Numbered from the stretch's first letter, positions 8,517 to 17,574 are shown. The stretch: DNA of 64,000 nucleotides from Pleomorphomonas sp. PLEO (GCF_041320595.1 NZ_CP166625.1:2602001-2666000), one strand, 5' to 3'. The notes: generated by a model from the letters alone, not told the origin. Translations and numbers: made by a program.

Positions 8517-9581
8517 TCAGAGGTTGGTGTTGAACGGCACTTTGAGGGTGCCGGCGATGATCTCGGCCTTGGCAGCCTCGATCTTCGGCCAGACTTCCTT
8601 GGCTTTGGTGACCAGCGCCTCGGGCCCCTTCTCCAGGAACACCGGCGACAGCACGAAATCGATGACGCCAGTGCCGAGGCCGGTGCCGATGTGGCCGCCC
8701 TTCCAGTCGGCAGCGAGGGCCCGGGTCACCTCGTTGTAGAGCGACTGGCCGAAATCGAGCGACACCAGGCTTATCACCGTCGACGGGCCGAGCTTGTACT
8801 GGGCCGGCGAGATGGCGCTGACCATCAGGTTCTTGCCCTCGTTGGCGGCGGCGATGATGCCGGCATCGGTGGCTGCCGAGTCGGTCTGAATGTAGTCGAC
8901 GCCGCTCTTGTACATCTGGGTGGCGATTTCCTGCCCCTTGGCCGGATCCTGGAACGAGCCGGCGAAGGCGGCGGCGAGTGTGGCGTCGGCTTTGACAGAG
9001 GTGGCGCCGGTCTTGATCGCGTTGGCGTCGGCGTTGAGCGGGGGCAGCGAGATGCCGCCGATATAGCCGAGCTTGCCGCTGGCCGAGACGAGCGCTCCGA
9101 ACAGGCCCGACAGGTAGCAGCCGAGATAATAGTCATAGGAAACGGTGGTCACGTTGGGCAGCGCCGGCTCGATCGGGTCGCCGAACAGCTGGATCCACTT
9201 GGTGTTGGGGTATTCGGGGGCGAGCGCCTTGAAGGCCTCGGCCACCTCGTTGAAGGTGGAAACGATGATGGAGGCGCCGGCATCGCCAAGCGTGCGGAAG
9301 ATCGTCTCGTAGGTGGCAGGATCGGCGGCATAGACGACGCGGGTCTCGAAGCCCTTTTCCTTGGCGAGCTTGCCGAGTTTCTCGATCATGCTGTCGACAG
9401 GGCCGTTGTCGCCGGCCGCCTGGGTATGAACCAGTGCCACGATGCCCTCAGCCGCCGAAGCGCCGAGGGGAAATAGGCTGGTGGCAAGGCCCGCCGCCGC
9501 CGTGCCGGCCGCGGCCTTGAGAAGACGACGGCGGGAGAGGGGGCGACCCAGACCGTCGAGGTCGGACAAGAAGCTGGTCAT
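8517..9581 (-). CDS. BMP family nucleoside ABC transporter substrate-binding protein
   Basis: A 354-residue periplasmic binding protein. The N-terminus SRRRLLKAAAGTAAAGLA looks like a twin-arginine signal, with a likely cut after ASA near residue 44. The mature part begins EGIVALVHTQAAGDNGPVDS, followed by DAGASIIVSTFNEVAEAFKA, as in BMP/Med-type nucleoside receptors. The frame is open far upstream, but ATG at 9581 has a clear AAGGAAG ribosome site and places the signal peptide correctly. First gene of the operon; it is preceded by a good promoter and a RutR-like palindrome. Confidence 0.92.
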   Translation of the reverse strand: MTSFLSDLDGLGRPLSRRRLLKAAAGTAAAGLATSLFPLGASAAEGIVALVHTQAAGDNGPVDSMIEKLGKLAKEKGFETRVVYAADPATYETIFRTLGDAGASIIVSTFNEVAEAFKALAPEYPNTKWIQLFGDPIEPALPNVTTVSYDYYLGCYLSGLFGALVSASGKLGYIGGISLPPLNADANAIKTGATSVKADATLAAAFAGSFQDPAKGQEIATQMYKSGVDYIQTDSAATDAGIIAAANEGKNLMVSAISPAQYKLGPSTVISLVSLDFGQSLYNEVTRALAADWKGGHIGTGLGTGVIDFVLSPVFLEKGPEALVTKAKEVWPKIEAAKAEIIAGTLKVPFNTNL

Positions 9582-9828
9582 GAAACACTTCCTTGGCTCT
9601 TTGGCGCCGTCGGCGCGAGTGACCCGAACCTGAAAGAGCGACGGACACACGTCCGCTGCACGTCGCCGAGGCGAGCGTTCGCGAGTGTTGAGGCGCAACT
9701 GACAGAGCCGCATACGCTGCGACATTTCGCCGGTGTGCGCCGGTCGACTGGATAACGTGTGGCAGGCCCTGAATGTCGCGGTCCGTTCATCGCTCAGGAT
9801 GTCGGCCGTCGCTTCTTCCATTGCGATG

Positions 9829-9858
9829 AGGATAAGCGGATCCTGACCGGAGTGTCAA
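9829..9858 (-). promoter_or_regulatory. predicted sigma-70 promoter of the nucleoside operon
   Basis: On the minus strand TTGACA (9858-9853) is followed after 18 nt by TATCCT (9834-9829), a close fit to the -35/-10 consensus. Transcription would begin near 9822, leaving a leader of about 240 nt before the binding-protein start at 9581. The palindromic operator lies just upstream of the -35 box. Confidence 0.6.
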
Positions 9859-9873
9859 CTTTGTTGTTGTGAA

Positions 9874-9895
9874 AATCTGACCAATCGGTCAGATT
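9874..9895. promoter_or_regulatory. RutR-like TetR operator palindrome
   Basis: A 22-bp inverted repeat has perfect 9-bp arms (AATCTGACC and GGTCAGATT) around AATC. Its core TGACCAATCGGTCA matches the published RutR box (TGACCA-NN-TGGTCA) except for one base. It sits between the divergent transporter operon and the TetR gene, so it is the obvious binding site of that regulator. Position relative to the transporter promoter is about -62. Confidence 0.72.
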
Positions 9896-9952
9896 CACGT
9901 TCGAGATTAATTCGTTTGCGATCAACAGCATAATCTTTGTGCGGTTTGCGCA

Positions 9953-9975
9953 AAAAGCAGAACCTATCTGCTTTT
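9953..9975. promoter_or_regulatory. inverted repeat upstream of the TetR gene
   Basis: AAAAGCAG and CTGCTTTT form an 8-bp perfect inverted repeat with a 7-nt spacer, between the operator and the regulator gene. It could be a second protein site or a hairpin in the regulator's 5' leader. No function can be assigned. Confidence 0.35.
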
Positions 9976-10061
9976 GGAATTGGCTTCCCGCATTGAATCT
10001 GCAAATGTGAGAACAGCCTTTCGCCCGTGGCGGCAGGCGTCGTTGACGAGGGAACGGGATC

Positions 10062-10742
10062 TTGGACGCTGAGGTAGACGGGGAAGATCACAAAGCGCGG
10101 CCGCGTCGGCGCGTGGCGGTCGAAGAGGGCGCGCGCGATGACCGCGTTCGTCAACGCAATGTCGCCCGTATCCTCAAGGCGGCCACGACACTGTTCTCGC
10201 GCAAGGGATTCGAGGGGACGCGCATTGTCGAGATCGCCGAGGCAGCCGGTCTGCCCAAGGCGAACGTCTACTATTACTTTTCCTCCAAGGAGGAAGTTTA
10301 CGACGCGGTCATCAAGCATCTGATCGACGAGTGGGATGCCGCGCTCGCCCATATCTCCGCCGACGCTGAGCCACGCGAGGCGCTGGAAAGCTATGTGCGC
10401 GCCAAATTGGAGCATGCCCGTCGGCATGGCGAAGAGTCGCGCCTGTTCGCTGGCGAGATTATCGGTGGCGCGCGCTTCCTTAGCCGTCGTGACCGTAGCC
10501 ACATGCGCGAGGTGACGCGTGACCATGCGCGGGTGATCGAAAGCTGGATCGCCGCCGGCAAGATCAAACCGGTCGATCCGCGCCACCTTTTGATCATGTT
10601 ATGGGCGGTGACTCAGTTCTACGCCGATTTCGAGATATTGGCTTGCGACGCTCTGGAGCAGTCGCGCCTGCGCCGCGCCGATTTCGACAAGGCCGCCGAA
10701 ACGATCGTTTCTACGCTGCTCGGCAGCCTGATGCCGGATTGA
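10062..10742 (+). CDS. TetR family transcriptional regulator, RutR-like
   Basis: A 226-residue repressor starting at TTG (10062) with GAGGGA about 10 nt upstream. The N-terminal helix-turn-helix reads FEGTRIVEIAEAAGLPKANVYYYFSSKEEVY. The C-terminal ligand domain has LFAGEIIGGARFL, IKPVDPRHLLIMLWAVTQFYADFE, which parallels E. coli RutR, the uracil/thymine sensor. It diverges from the nucleoside operon, with a RutR-box-like palindrome between, and is the likely pyrimidine-responsive controller of uptake and salvage. An in-frame GTG near 10112 is a less likely start because RutR homologues have an N-terminal extension. Confidence 0.87.
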   Translation: MDAEVDGEDHKARPRRRVAVEEGARDDRVRQRNVARILKAATTLFSRKGFEGTRIVEIAEAAGLPKANVYYYFSSKEEVYDAVIKHLIDEWDAALAHISADAEPREALESYVRAKLEHARRHGEESRLFAGEIIGGARFLSRRDRSHMREVTRDHARVIESWIAAGKIKPVDPRHLLIMLWAVTQFYADFEILACDALEQSRLRRADFDKAAETIVSTLLGSLMPD

Positions 10743-10775
10743 GATAGAGTGCCGCCTCTGACTGACAGGCGGTCC

Positions 10776-11648
10776 TCAGCCGGCGTAACGCAGAACGAGC
10801 GTGCTCCAGACATCCTTGACGATGTGCCGCTCGCGCACGAAGCCCTGGGCGCGGAAGGCGGCGAGCACGCTTTCGGCCTGCGTCCTCAGAATGCCCGACA
10901 GCACCACGGCGGCGCCCTGCATGGCGTGGACGCGGAATTGCGGCGACAGCATCTTCAGTGGATCGGCCAGGATATTGGCGACGATCAGGTCGAACTTGCG
11001 GCCGACGATGGCCGGATGGGCAAAGCCGGCGGCCGTCACCGCCGTGACGAGGTTGGCAGCGCCGTTGATCTCGGCGTTTTCCAGCGCGATCTCCACCGCC
11101 AGCGGGTCGATATCGGAGGCGAGCACCGGCCGCTTGGTTTCCAGCGCGATACCGATGGCCAGTACGCCCGAACCGGTGCCGAGGTCGAACACGCTGTCGA
11201 AGCGATAGACCGAAAGAAGGCGGCTGAGCGCCGTGAGGCAGCCCCAGGTGGTGGGATGATGGCCGGTGCCGAAGGCCTGGTTGGCCTCGATCTGCAGGCC
11301 GATCAGCCCCTTGGGAATGCGGTCGCGGTCGTGGGCGCCATGCACCACGAAGCGGCCGGCCACCACTGGGCTCAAGCCTTCCAGGCTCTGCGCCACCCAG
11401 TCGACATCCTCGGGTACCGGCTCGACCGTCACCAACGCGGCGTCAACAATACCGTCGAGGGCGGCGCGGGCCGTCGTGACGAGTTCCTCGGCGTCATCGG
11501 CGAAGAAGAAGCCATCCACCGCCCATCCACCGTCCGTTTCGTACCAGGATACCGGACCCGCTTCGACGAAGGCCGCCTCGATTGCATCGGCGATCGTTTC
11601 CGCGCCGGCCGCGTCGGCGGCGGGGATGTGGAGCTGATACTGGCGCAT
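10776..11648 (-). CDS. prmA: ribosomal protein L11 methyltransferase
   Basis: A 290-residue SAM-dependent methyltransferase. The SAM motif VFDLGTGSGVLAIG lies near residue 150, DIDPLAVEIALENAEIN follows as the acidic loop, and the substrate motif DLIVANILADPL is in place of the NPPY-type loop, as in PrmA. The ATG at 11648 is preceded by AGGAA; the open frame extends 26 codons further upstream without family support. PrmA trimethylates lysines and the N-terminus of L11. It stands alone, with its own promoter probably in 11649-11720. Confidence 0.92.
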   Translation of the reverse strand: MRQYQLHIPAADAAGAETIADAIEAAFVEAGPVSWYETDGGWAVDGFFFADDAEELVTTARAALDGIVDAALVTVEPVPEDVDWVAQSLEGLSPVVAGRFVVHGAHDRDRIPKGLIGLQIEANQAFGTGHHPTTWGCLTALSRLLSVYRFDSVFDLGTGSGVLAIGIALETKRPVLASDIDPLAVEIALENAEINGAANLVTAVTAAGFAHPAIVGRKFDLIVANILADPLKMLSPQFRVHAMQGAAVVLSGILRTQAESVLAAFRAQGFVRERHIVKDVWSTLVLRYAG

Positions 11649-11724
11649 GGTTGTTCCTGAGCTGAATTCCGGGGCTGGCGGGGGTTTAGTCGGAGCCCTG
11701 AGGCTTGTCAAAGCTGGGGCATAC

Positions 11725-11755
11725 AAAATCGGGCGGAGCCTGATGCCCCGCCCGT
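11725..11755 (-). terminator. rho-independent terminator after the 5'-nucleotidase gene
   Basis: Read on the minus strand, CGGGCGGGGC and GCTCCGCCCG can pair around a short loop and are followed by ATTTT. It lies 28 nt past the stop of the 5'-nucleotidase and before prmA. Confidence 0.6.
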
Positions 11756-11782
11756 CATTTTCAAAGCGCCGCTGAACCGGTG

Positions 11783-13417
11783 TTACTTCTTCGGCGGCAC
11801 GTAGTCGGCCGGCGTCGCGTCGGTGACGCGGCCGTCGGTATAGGGCTTGTAGGGATTGTGGGTGGTCAGGTACTGGGCCACCACGTCCTCAAGGTTGGGA
11901 CCGTAATCATAGGCGTTGACCGCCTTGTCGGCGAAGGTCTTGAAGCCGTCGCCGCCGCCACGGACGTAGTTGTTGGTGACCACGCCATAGGTCTTGGCCG
12001 CTTCGAGCGGCACGAAGGCGTCGCCTTGCTTGACCTCGACGCTGGTGATGCGGCTGCCGACCGGCTTGGAGCGATCGAAGGTATATTTCAGGCCGGACAC
12101 CTGCGGGAATCGGCCAGCTCCCTCGTCGACCTGGCTGACGCCGTTCTCCAACGCTTCCTTGATGCCGGCGCCATCGATCTGGAAGGTGGCGATCGTGTTC
12201 TGGAACGGCAGCACCGTCAGCACCTCGCCCATGGAGACGTCGCCGGCATCGATCGATGCCCGGAGACCGCCGCCATTGGCGATGGAGATGGTGATGCCCT
12301 GGCTGGCGACGCGGTCGAGCGCCGCGTCGGCGACAAGGTTACCCATCGAGCATTCGACGGCGCGGCAGGACTTGCGGTCGCCGTCGATGATGGAGGCGGA
12401 CGAGCCGACGATCTTGGCCTTCAGCTCTTCCAGCGGCTTGCCGAGTTCCTTGACCCGCGCAACGTAGCCTTCATCCGGCTTCACCGAGGCGTCCAGCAGC
12501 AGTGGCGCGCCCTGGGCGGCGGTGACGACGCCCTTGTCGTCGAAGGTGACGGTGAGGTCGCCGAGATACTTGGAATAGGCGTAGGCGGTGACGACAGGCA
12601 CCTCGACGCCCGACGGGCTCTTGACCAGCGTCGGATAGGGGCCGGACGACTTCTTGTCGGTCGACGACAGGTAGGTGTGGCTGTGGCCACCGACGATGAC
12701 GTCGATACCGTCGACCTTCTCGGCGATTTCCTGATCCTTGAGATAGCCGACGTGGGTGAGGGCGATGATCTTGTCGACGCCCTCGGCCTGGATCTCCTTC
12801 ACCGCCGTCTGGAGATAGGTGATCTCGTCCTCGAAGGTGATGTCCTTGCCGGGCGACGAAGTCTCGGAGGTGTCTTTCGCCAAGACCGATACGATGGCCA
12901 CCTTCTGACCACCGATCTCCTTGATGACATAGCCCTTGTATTTGCCGTCGAGCAGCGAGCCCTTGGCCGAGATGGTGTTGCCGGAAATGATCGGGAACTT
13001 CACCGCGCCGATCAGTTTGTCGAGCTCGGCCGGACCGTCGTCGAACTCGTGGTTGCCGATGGCCATGGCGTCGAAGCCGATGCCGTTCATGAACTCGGCG
13101 ACCGGTCCGCTCTTGAAGGTGCTGTAGTAGAGCGAGCCCTGGAATTCGTCGCCGGCGTCGAGCACCAGAAGGTTGCCGCCCTTGAGTTCCGCGCGCTTGG
13201 CATCGATGGCGCTCTTGACGCGGGCAATGCCGCCGAAGCACTCGCCGGCATCGCTTTCCTTGGCCGAGCAGGTGGAGTCGTATTTGTTGATCGGCTCGAT
13301 GCGCGAGTGAAAGTCGTTGATATGCAGGATGGTGAGCTGGAAGTCGGCCAGTGCCGTGCCGGCCGACAGCGCCAGTGCGCCCGCCGTGAGAATGCCGACG
13401 GCAAGTCTATTCGTCAT
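11783..13417 (-). CDS. periplasmic 5'-nucleotidase / UshA-like bifunctional metallophosphatase
   Basis: A 544-residue exported protein. The signal peptide MTNRLAVGILTAGALALSAG ends near ALA-DF. The calcineurin-type metallophosphatase domain has LTILHINDFHSRIEP, GDEFQGS, GNHEFDDG and GGHSHTYL. The C-terminal 5'-nucleotidase domain has the substrate-binding segments NGGGLRASI and NYVRGGGDGF. The family dephosphorylates external nucleotides to nucleosides. The GGGGAGA ribosome site supports ATG at 13417 over the 48-codon upstream extension. Nucleosides it frees could feed the nearby ABC importer, an inference from co-location. Confidence 0.92.
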   Translation of the reverse strand: MTNRLAVGILTAGALALSAGTALADFQLTILHINDFHSRIEPINKYDSTCSAKESDAGECFGGIARVKSAIDAKRAELKGGNLLVLDAGDEFQGSLYYSTFKSGPVAEFMNGIGFDAMAIGNHEFDDGPAELDKLIGAVKFPIISGNTISAKGSLLDGKYKGYVIKEIGGQKVAIVSVLAKDTSETSSPGKDITFEDEITYLQTAVKEIQAEGVDKIIALTHVGYLKDQEIAEKVDGIDVIVGGHSHTYLSSTDKKSSGPYPTLVKSPSGVEVPVVTAYAYSKYLGDLTVTFDDKGVVTAAQGAPLLLDASVKPDEGYVARVKELGKPLEELKAKIVGSSASIIDGDRKSCRAVECSMGNLVADAALDRVASQGITISIANGGGLRASIDAGDVSMGEVLTVLPFQNTIATFQIDGAGIKEALENGVSQVDEGAGRFPQVSGLKYTFDRSKPVGSRITSVEVKQGDAFVPLEAAKTYGVVTNNYVRGGGDGFKTFADKAVNAYDYGPNLEDVVAQYLTTHNPYKPYTDGRVTDATPADYVPPKK

Positions 13418-13734
13418 GCTTCTGTCTCCCCATTCACAAGGTGCCCATAGTCTGAGCCGCCTAAGCAATCTTGGCGTGTTCGGGCGGTCGGCTTCAAGCA
13501 ATAATGCGCAGTTTTGCACGGCTAGTGGTTCGTCTCCGACATTTGCCGAGGTCCGATACATGCTTCGGGACGAGTGTCTGAGCCTGATGCCTGCCTCTAT
13601 TCAAATGTGAAACTAGCCCTACTCGGATGGGCTTTTATGACGATCCGCTGGTCTTGATCAGCTCCAGGTACCTGGGAGGCCGAAGTTTGTCGGCCCTGAG
13701 CATTTCTCGTGAGGCCACCGAGACGCAGACCGCT
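13418..13734. other. 317-bp intergenic region, no gene seen
   Basis: Upstream of the 5'-nucleotidase and downstream of the small exported protein gene, both on the minus strand. Short open frames here have neither ribosome sites nor family features. It must contain the 5'-nucleotidase promoter, but no convincing -35/-10 pair was picked out. Confidence 0.4.
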
Positions 13735-14316
13735 TCATTCCTTGGCGGGCTTTGTGATCTCATAAGTGCATTTGAAAGCGGCAGCCGCGACACGATAGGT
13801 GTCCTTGGTGTCTGAGGGGGTCTGGACGATGGCATCGCCAACCTTGGCCACCATTTCCTCACCCCAAGGCGCAGTGAAATGAAAGTCGCCTTGTTGGTTG
13901 GATACGATGAAGTAGTTCATGTCCTGCCCGATCGGGCGGAAGGCCGAGAAGCCTTCGGCGTCCGGCTTGGATTGGGGTTCGCCGTAACGCTTCGGGAACT
14001 TTGTTGCCTTGACGAGGTATTGCTCGTTACCGGTTTCGGGGCAATGGTTGCGGACAACCCAGTCGCCTTGTTCCGCGGGCTTTGACTTGGTCTCCACGCC
14101 TTCGCCGAGAATCCTGGTGACAACGATCTCACCCACAACGGCGGGGCGTGCGTCGACGGGAAGAGTCTTCTTGGCGATGCCGGCAATGCCTTGGGATTTC
14201 GCCTGTTCCATCAAAGCGACCTGATCCGCCACCTGAGTGGTCTCCGCGGCGTGCACAAGGCCCGGCAAGCTGATGGCTGCCAGAACGGCCAGACGAAGCG
14301 GATTGATCCCGAGCAT
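13735..14316 (-). CDS. hypothetical exported protein
   Basis: A 193-residue protein that I do not recognise. It begins MLGINPLRLAVLAAISLPGLVHA, a clean signal peptide with a cut after HAA, and has a GGGAGAG ribosome site. The mature part has two cysteines, one in NHCPETGNEQY and one in AFKCTYEITKP, which could pair in the periplasm. Composition is ordinary and there are no repeats or membrane helices after the signal. Neighbours (5'-nucleotidase and helicase) do not suggest a role. Confidence 0.75.
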   Translation of the reverse strand: MLGINPLRLAVLAAISLPGLVHAAETTQVADQVALMEQAKSQGIAGIAKKTLPVDARPAVVGEIVVTRILGEGVETKSKPAEQGDWVVRNHCPETGNEQYLVKATKFPKRYGEPQSKPDAEGFSAFRPIGQDMNYFIVSNQQGDFHFTAPWGEEMVAKVGDAIVQTPSDTKDTYRVAAAAFKCTYEITKPAKE

Positions 14317-14516
14317 TCTGCTCTCCCTAATATAAGTTGATGTTATCGGCTGCGTTTTGCCCGTGAACTGAGCTCCGGGCGAAGACGCGTGAATTGTTGC
14401 GCACCCACCAAATGTATTGAAAGTCTGAAAGTTTTATGTCGGCCCAATGGGCTGCGTTGGGGTTCCATCGCACTTATTCGCCGGAACTCCAGACAGAAGC
14501 CGATCTCGCTAGCCCG

Positions 14517-16949
14517 CTATTTACTGCTACGTTCGAGGAAGCTGTCCACAACCCGCTTCTGGCCGGCTTTGTCGAAATCGACGGTGACCTTGTTGCCGTC
14601 GACGGCGGAGACCGTGCCGGGGCCGAACTTGACGTGGAACACCCTGTCACTGACCGAGAATTTCGGCGCCCCGTCCACCACCGACTTGGCGATCAGCTCG
14701 CCTTCGATCAGCTTGGGTTGGCCACGGCCGTAGGAGGGCTGGGCCGGCGAGGAGAAGCCGCCACGGCTACCACCGGAAGCCTGGCTGCTCGCCTTCTGGG
14801 CCTTCTGTGCGCGCTGCCAGCCGGGCGTTTCGTAGTTCGACTGGAAGCGCTCGACGCTGTCGAAGCGCGAGGCGCCGTAGGGATTCTGACGGCCGAATGA
14901 CGAGCCGTAGCCACCGTAGGCGCTACCGGTTTCCTTGATCTCGACGTGAGCGGCCGGCAATTCGTCGAGGAAGCGCGAGGGGATGGACGACTGCCAGGAG
15001 CCGTGGATGCGGCGGTTGGAGGTGAACCAGATTAGGCAGTGTTTCTTGGCGCGCGTCAGGCCGACGTAGGCGAGGCGGCGTTCCTCCTCAAGGCCGGAGC
15101 GACCACCCTCGTCGAGGGCGCGCTGGTGTGGGAACAGGCCTTCCTCCCAGCCGGGCAGGAAGACGGTGTCGAACTCCAGACCCTTGGCCGAATGCAGTGT
15201 CATGATGGAGACGGCGTCGAGTTCCTCGCCCGAGTCACGGTCCATCACCAGGGAGATGTGTTCGAGGAAGCCTTCCATGCTCTCGAACTCGTCCATGGAG
15301 CGGATGAGTTCCTTGAGGTTTTCGAGGCGGCCCGGCGCCTCGGCCGAGCGGTCGTTCTGCCACATGGCGGTGTAGCCGCTCTCATCGAGGATCAATTCGG
15401 CGAGCTCGGTGTGCTTCATGGACGGGATGAGGTCGCGCCAGCGGCCGATGTTGTCCAGGAAGTCGCGCAGCGACGTCCGCGTCTTGCCCTTGAATTCCTC
15501 GGTGGCGACAAGCTGGTGCGTCGCCTCGGTGAGCGGCACGCCTTCGGCCCGGCCGTAATCGTGCAGCGTGCGGACCGAGGTGTCGCCGATGCCACGGCGC
15601 GGCGTGTTGACGATGCGCTCGAAGGCGAGGTCGTCGGCGGGCTGCATGACGATGCGGAAATAGGCCAGCGCGTCGCGGATTTCGGCGCGCTCATAGAAGC
15701 GCGGGCCGCCGATGACGCGGTAGGGGATGCCGGAGGTGACGAAGCGGTCTTCGAATTCGCGCATCTGGAAGGAAGCGCGCACCAGGATGGCGATGTCGTT
15801 GAGCGGCGTGCCGCCGCGCTGATAGCGTTCGATCTCGTCGCCGATCGAGCGCGCCTCTTCCTCCGAATCCCAAGCGGAGGCGACGAACACCTTGTCCTCG
15901 TCGTCGGATTGCGGCAGGTCGGTGAACAGCGTCTTGCCGAGCCGCGCCTCGTTGTGGGCGATGAGATGCGAGGCGGCACCGAGAATGTGGGCGGTGGAGC
16001 GATAGTTGCGCTCGAGCCGGATCACCTTGGCGCCGGGGAAGTCGCGCTCATAACGCAGGATGTTGTCCACCTCGGCGCCGCGCCAGCCGTAGATCGATTG
16101 GTCGTCGTCGCCGACGCAGCAGATGTTGTGCGAGCCCTGGGCCAGAAGGCGCAGCCAGAGATATTGGACGACGTTGGTATCCTGATACTCGTCGACCAGG
16201 ATGAACTGGAAGCGCTTGTGGTAATCGGCCAGCACGTCGGGATTCTGGCGCAAGAGCGTCACCGCCTCAAGCAGCAGGTCGCCGAAGTCGACGGCGTTCA
16301 GAACCTTGAGGCGCGCCTGATAGGCGGCGTAGAGCTCGCGCCCGCGGCCGTTGACATAGGCGCGCGCCTCGCCCTCGGGGATTTCAGCGGGGCGCAGGCC
16401 CTTGTTCTTCCAACCGTCGAGGGCGGAGGCGAACTGGCGGGCTGGCCAGCGCTTTTCGTCGATGCCATCGGCCTGGATCAGTTGCTTGATGAGGCGAAGC
16501 TGGTCGTCGGTGTCGAGGATGGTGAAGTTGCTCTTGAGGCCGACCAGTTCGGCGTGCTTGCGCAGCATGCGAACGCCGATGGAGTGGAAGGTGCCAAGCC
16601 AGGGCATGCCCTCGACGACGCCGCCGACCAGTTTGCCGACGCGCTCCTTCATCTCGCGGGCCGCTTTGTTGGTGAAGGTTACCGAAAGAATCTGCGAGGG
16701 GAAGGCGCGGCGCGTCGCCAGAATATGGGCGATGCGCGTCGTCAGCACGCGCGTCTTGCCGGTGCCGGCACCGGCCAGCACCAGCACGGGGCCGTCCAGC
16801 GTTTCGACCGCCTCGCGTTGTTCGGGGTTCATGCCTTGCAGATAGCCGACGGCCCCGCCCGGACGGGCGGCGGCCATGGCGCGGGCGGCAATACCCAGCG
16901 AAGGGGAGGCGTCGAAATCGGTGTCGTCGTGATTCTGGGAAGCAGTCAT
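14517..16949 (-). CDS. UvrD/PcrA-type ATP-dependent DNA helicase
   Basis: About 810 residues of a superfamily 1A helicase. Motifs in order: GMNPEQREAVETLDGPVLVLAGAGTGKTRVLT (Q motif and Walker A), SVTFTNKAAREMKERV (Ia), FILVDEYQDTNVVQY (II), VGDDDQSIYGWRGA (III), RLERNYRS (IV), VSIMTLHSAKGLEFDTVFL (V) and EERRLAYVGLTRAK (VI). The last 70 residues resemble the C-terminal Tudor-like region that binds RNA polymerase in PcrA (VSDRVFHVKFGPGTVSAVDGNKVTVDFD). It unwinds DNA in repair. Start is uncertain: ATG 16949 lacks a clear ribosome site, and ATG 17012 is in frame. Confidence 0.93.
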   Translation of the reverse strand: MTASQNHDDTDFDASPSLGIAARAMAAARPGGAVGYLQGMNPEQREAVETLDGPVLVLAGAGTGKTRVLTTRIAHILATRRAFPSQILSVTFTNKAAREMKERVGKLVGGVVEGMPWLGTFHSIGVRMLRKHAELVGLKSNFTILDTDDQLRLIKQLIQADGIDEKRWPARQFASALDGWKNKGLRPAEIPEGEARAYVNGRGRELYAAYQARLKVLNAVDFGDLLLEAVTLLRQNPDVLADYHKRFQFILVDEYQDTNVVQYLWLRLLAQGSHNICCVGDDDQSIYGWRGAEVDNILRYERDFPGAKVIRLERNYRSTAHILGAASHLIAHNEARLGKTLFTDLPQSDDEDKVFVASAWDSEEEARSIGDEIERYQRGGTPLNDIAILVRASFQMREFEDRFVTSGIPYRVIGGPRFYERAEIRDALAYFRIVMQPADDLAFERIVNTPRRGIGDTSVRTLHDYGRAEGVPLTEATHQLVATEEFKGKTRTSLRDFLDNIGRWRDLIPSMKHTELAELILDESGYTAMWQNDRSAEAPGRLENLKELIRSMDEFESMEGFLEHISLVMDRDSGEELDAVSIMTLHSAKGLEFDTVFLPGWEEGLFPHQRALDEGGRSGLEEERRLAYVGLTRAKKHCLIWFTSNRRIHGSWQSSIPSRFLDELPAAHVEIKETGSAYGGYGSSFGRQNPYGASRFDSVERFQSNYETPGWQRAQKAQKASSQASGGSRGGFSSPAQPSYGRGQPKLIEGELIAKSVVDGAPKFSVSDRVFHVKFGPGTVSAVDGNKVTVDFDKAGQKRVVDSFLERSSK

Positions 16950-17244
16950 GAGGAGAACAATAAAGCAACAGGGCGCCGGGGGCGAGAGCATCGTAGGCCT
17001 GAAGGAGGCCATTCTTCGGGGCGACAGTCTCGGTTAATATCTGGTAATTCGCTTGGTATTTTTCACTAACGTAGCGTATTTTTATGCAACGTATGAGGAA
17101 GGCTAGGTGTTTCTTTTCGTGTTTCAGGCTTCTTTGTTGATGTTTTGAGGGGGGTTCTGGTTTTCGTTTACTTGTCCTTCAAGGATTGAGGCTCAAATCG
17201 TCTCGTCGGCCGCCAATCAGGCCTTTTCTCAGTGGAGAGAGGAC

Positions 17245-17460
17245 ATGACCATGACATCCGATAGGATGCTTTCCGGGATCAAAAGCTATTTCGTAGGAAC
17301 GCTTGCGGCCAATGCCGGCCGTGCGCTGGCGGCCTATGCGGAGGACGCGGACAACGCGGCCTGGCGGCTTGAGCCCGGCCATTATCTCGATACGGCGGGC
17401 GGCCTCGTCGCGGCGACGCCGGAATTGGCATCCCTTGCCATCTCCTGGTCGCGCGGTTGA
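17245..17460 (+). CDS. small hypothetical protein (71 residues)
   Basis: A 71-residue frame starting MTMTSDRMLSGIKSYFVGTLAANAG, with a strong GAGAGAGGAC ribosome site immediately before the ATG and a terminator-like hairpin about 75 nt after the stop. It has no membrane helix and no recognised family; Ala is abundant. It lies alone between helicase and ligase genes that both point away or toward it on the minus strand, so it would be its own transcription unit. It may be a genuine orphan; proof of expression is absent. Confidence 0.42.
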   Translation: MTMTSDRMLSGIKSYFVGTLAANAGRALAAYAEDADNAAWRLEPGHYLDTAGGLVAATPELASLAISWSRG

Positions 17461-17534
17461 TGGTGTTCTCGGAAACTCGACTGGGGCGGGCGCCTGGGTT
17501 AGCACTCTGTGCTTCCGGCGTTTATGAACCTCAG

Positions 17535-17574
17535 GGTATTGGTCGAGACCGAAGTTCCCGGCCAATACCTTTTC
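17535..17574 (+). terminator. candidate terminator after the 71-residue gene
   Basis: GGTATTGG and CCAATACC form an 8-bp perfect stem followed by TTTTC; a smaller GGTC-GAGACC stem can nest in the loop. It sits in the 250-bp gap between the small plus-strand gene and ligA. Confidence 0.45.

Noticed and set aside
15039-17069. 676-residue open frame opposite the helicase gene
   Set aside because: Shadow frame; all helicase motifs are on the minus strand.
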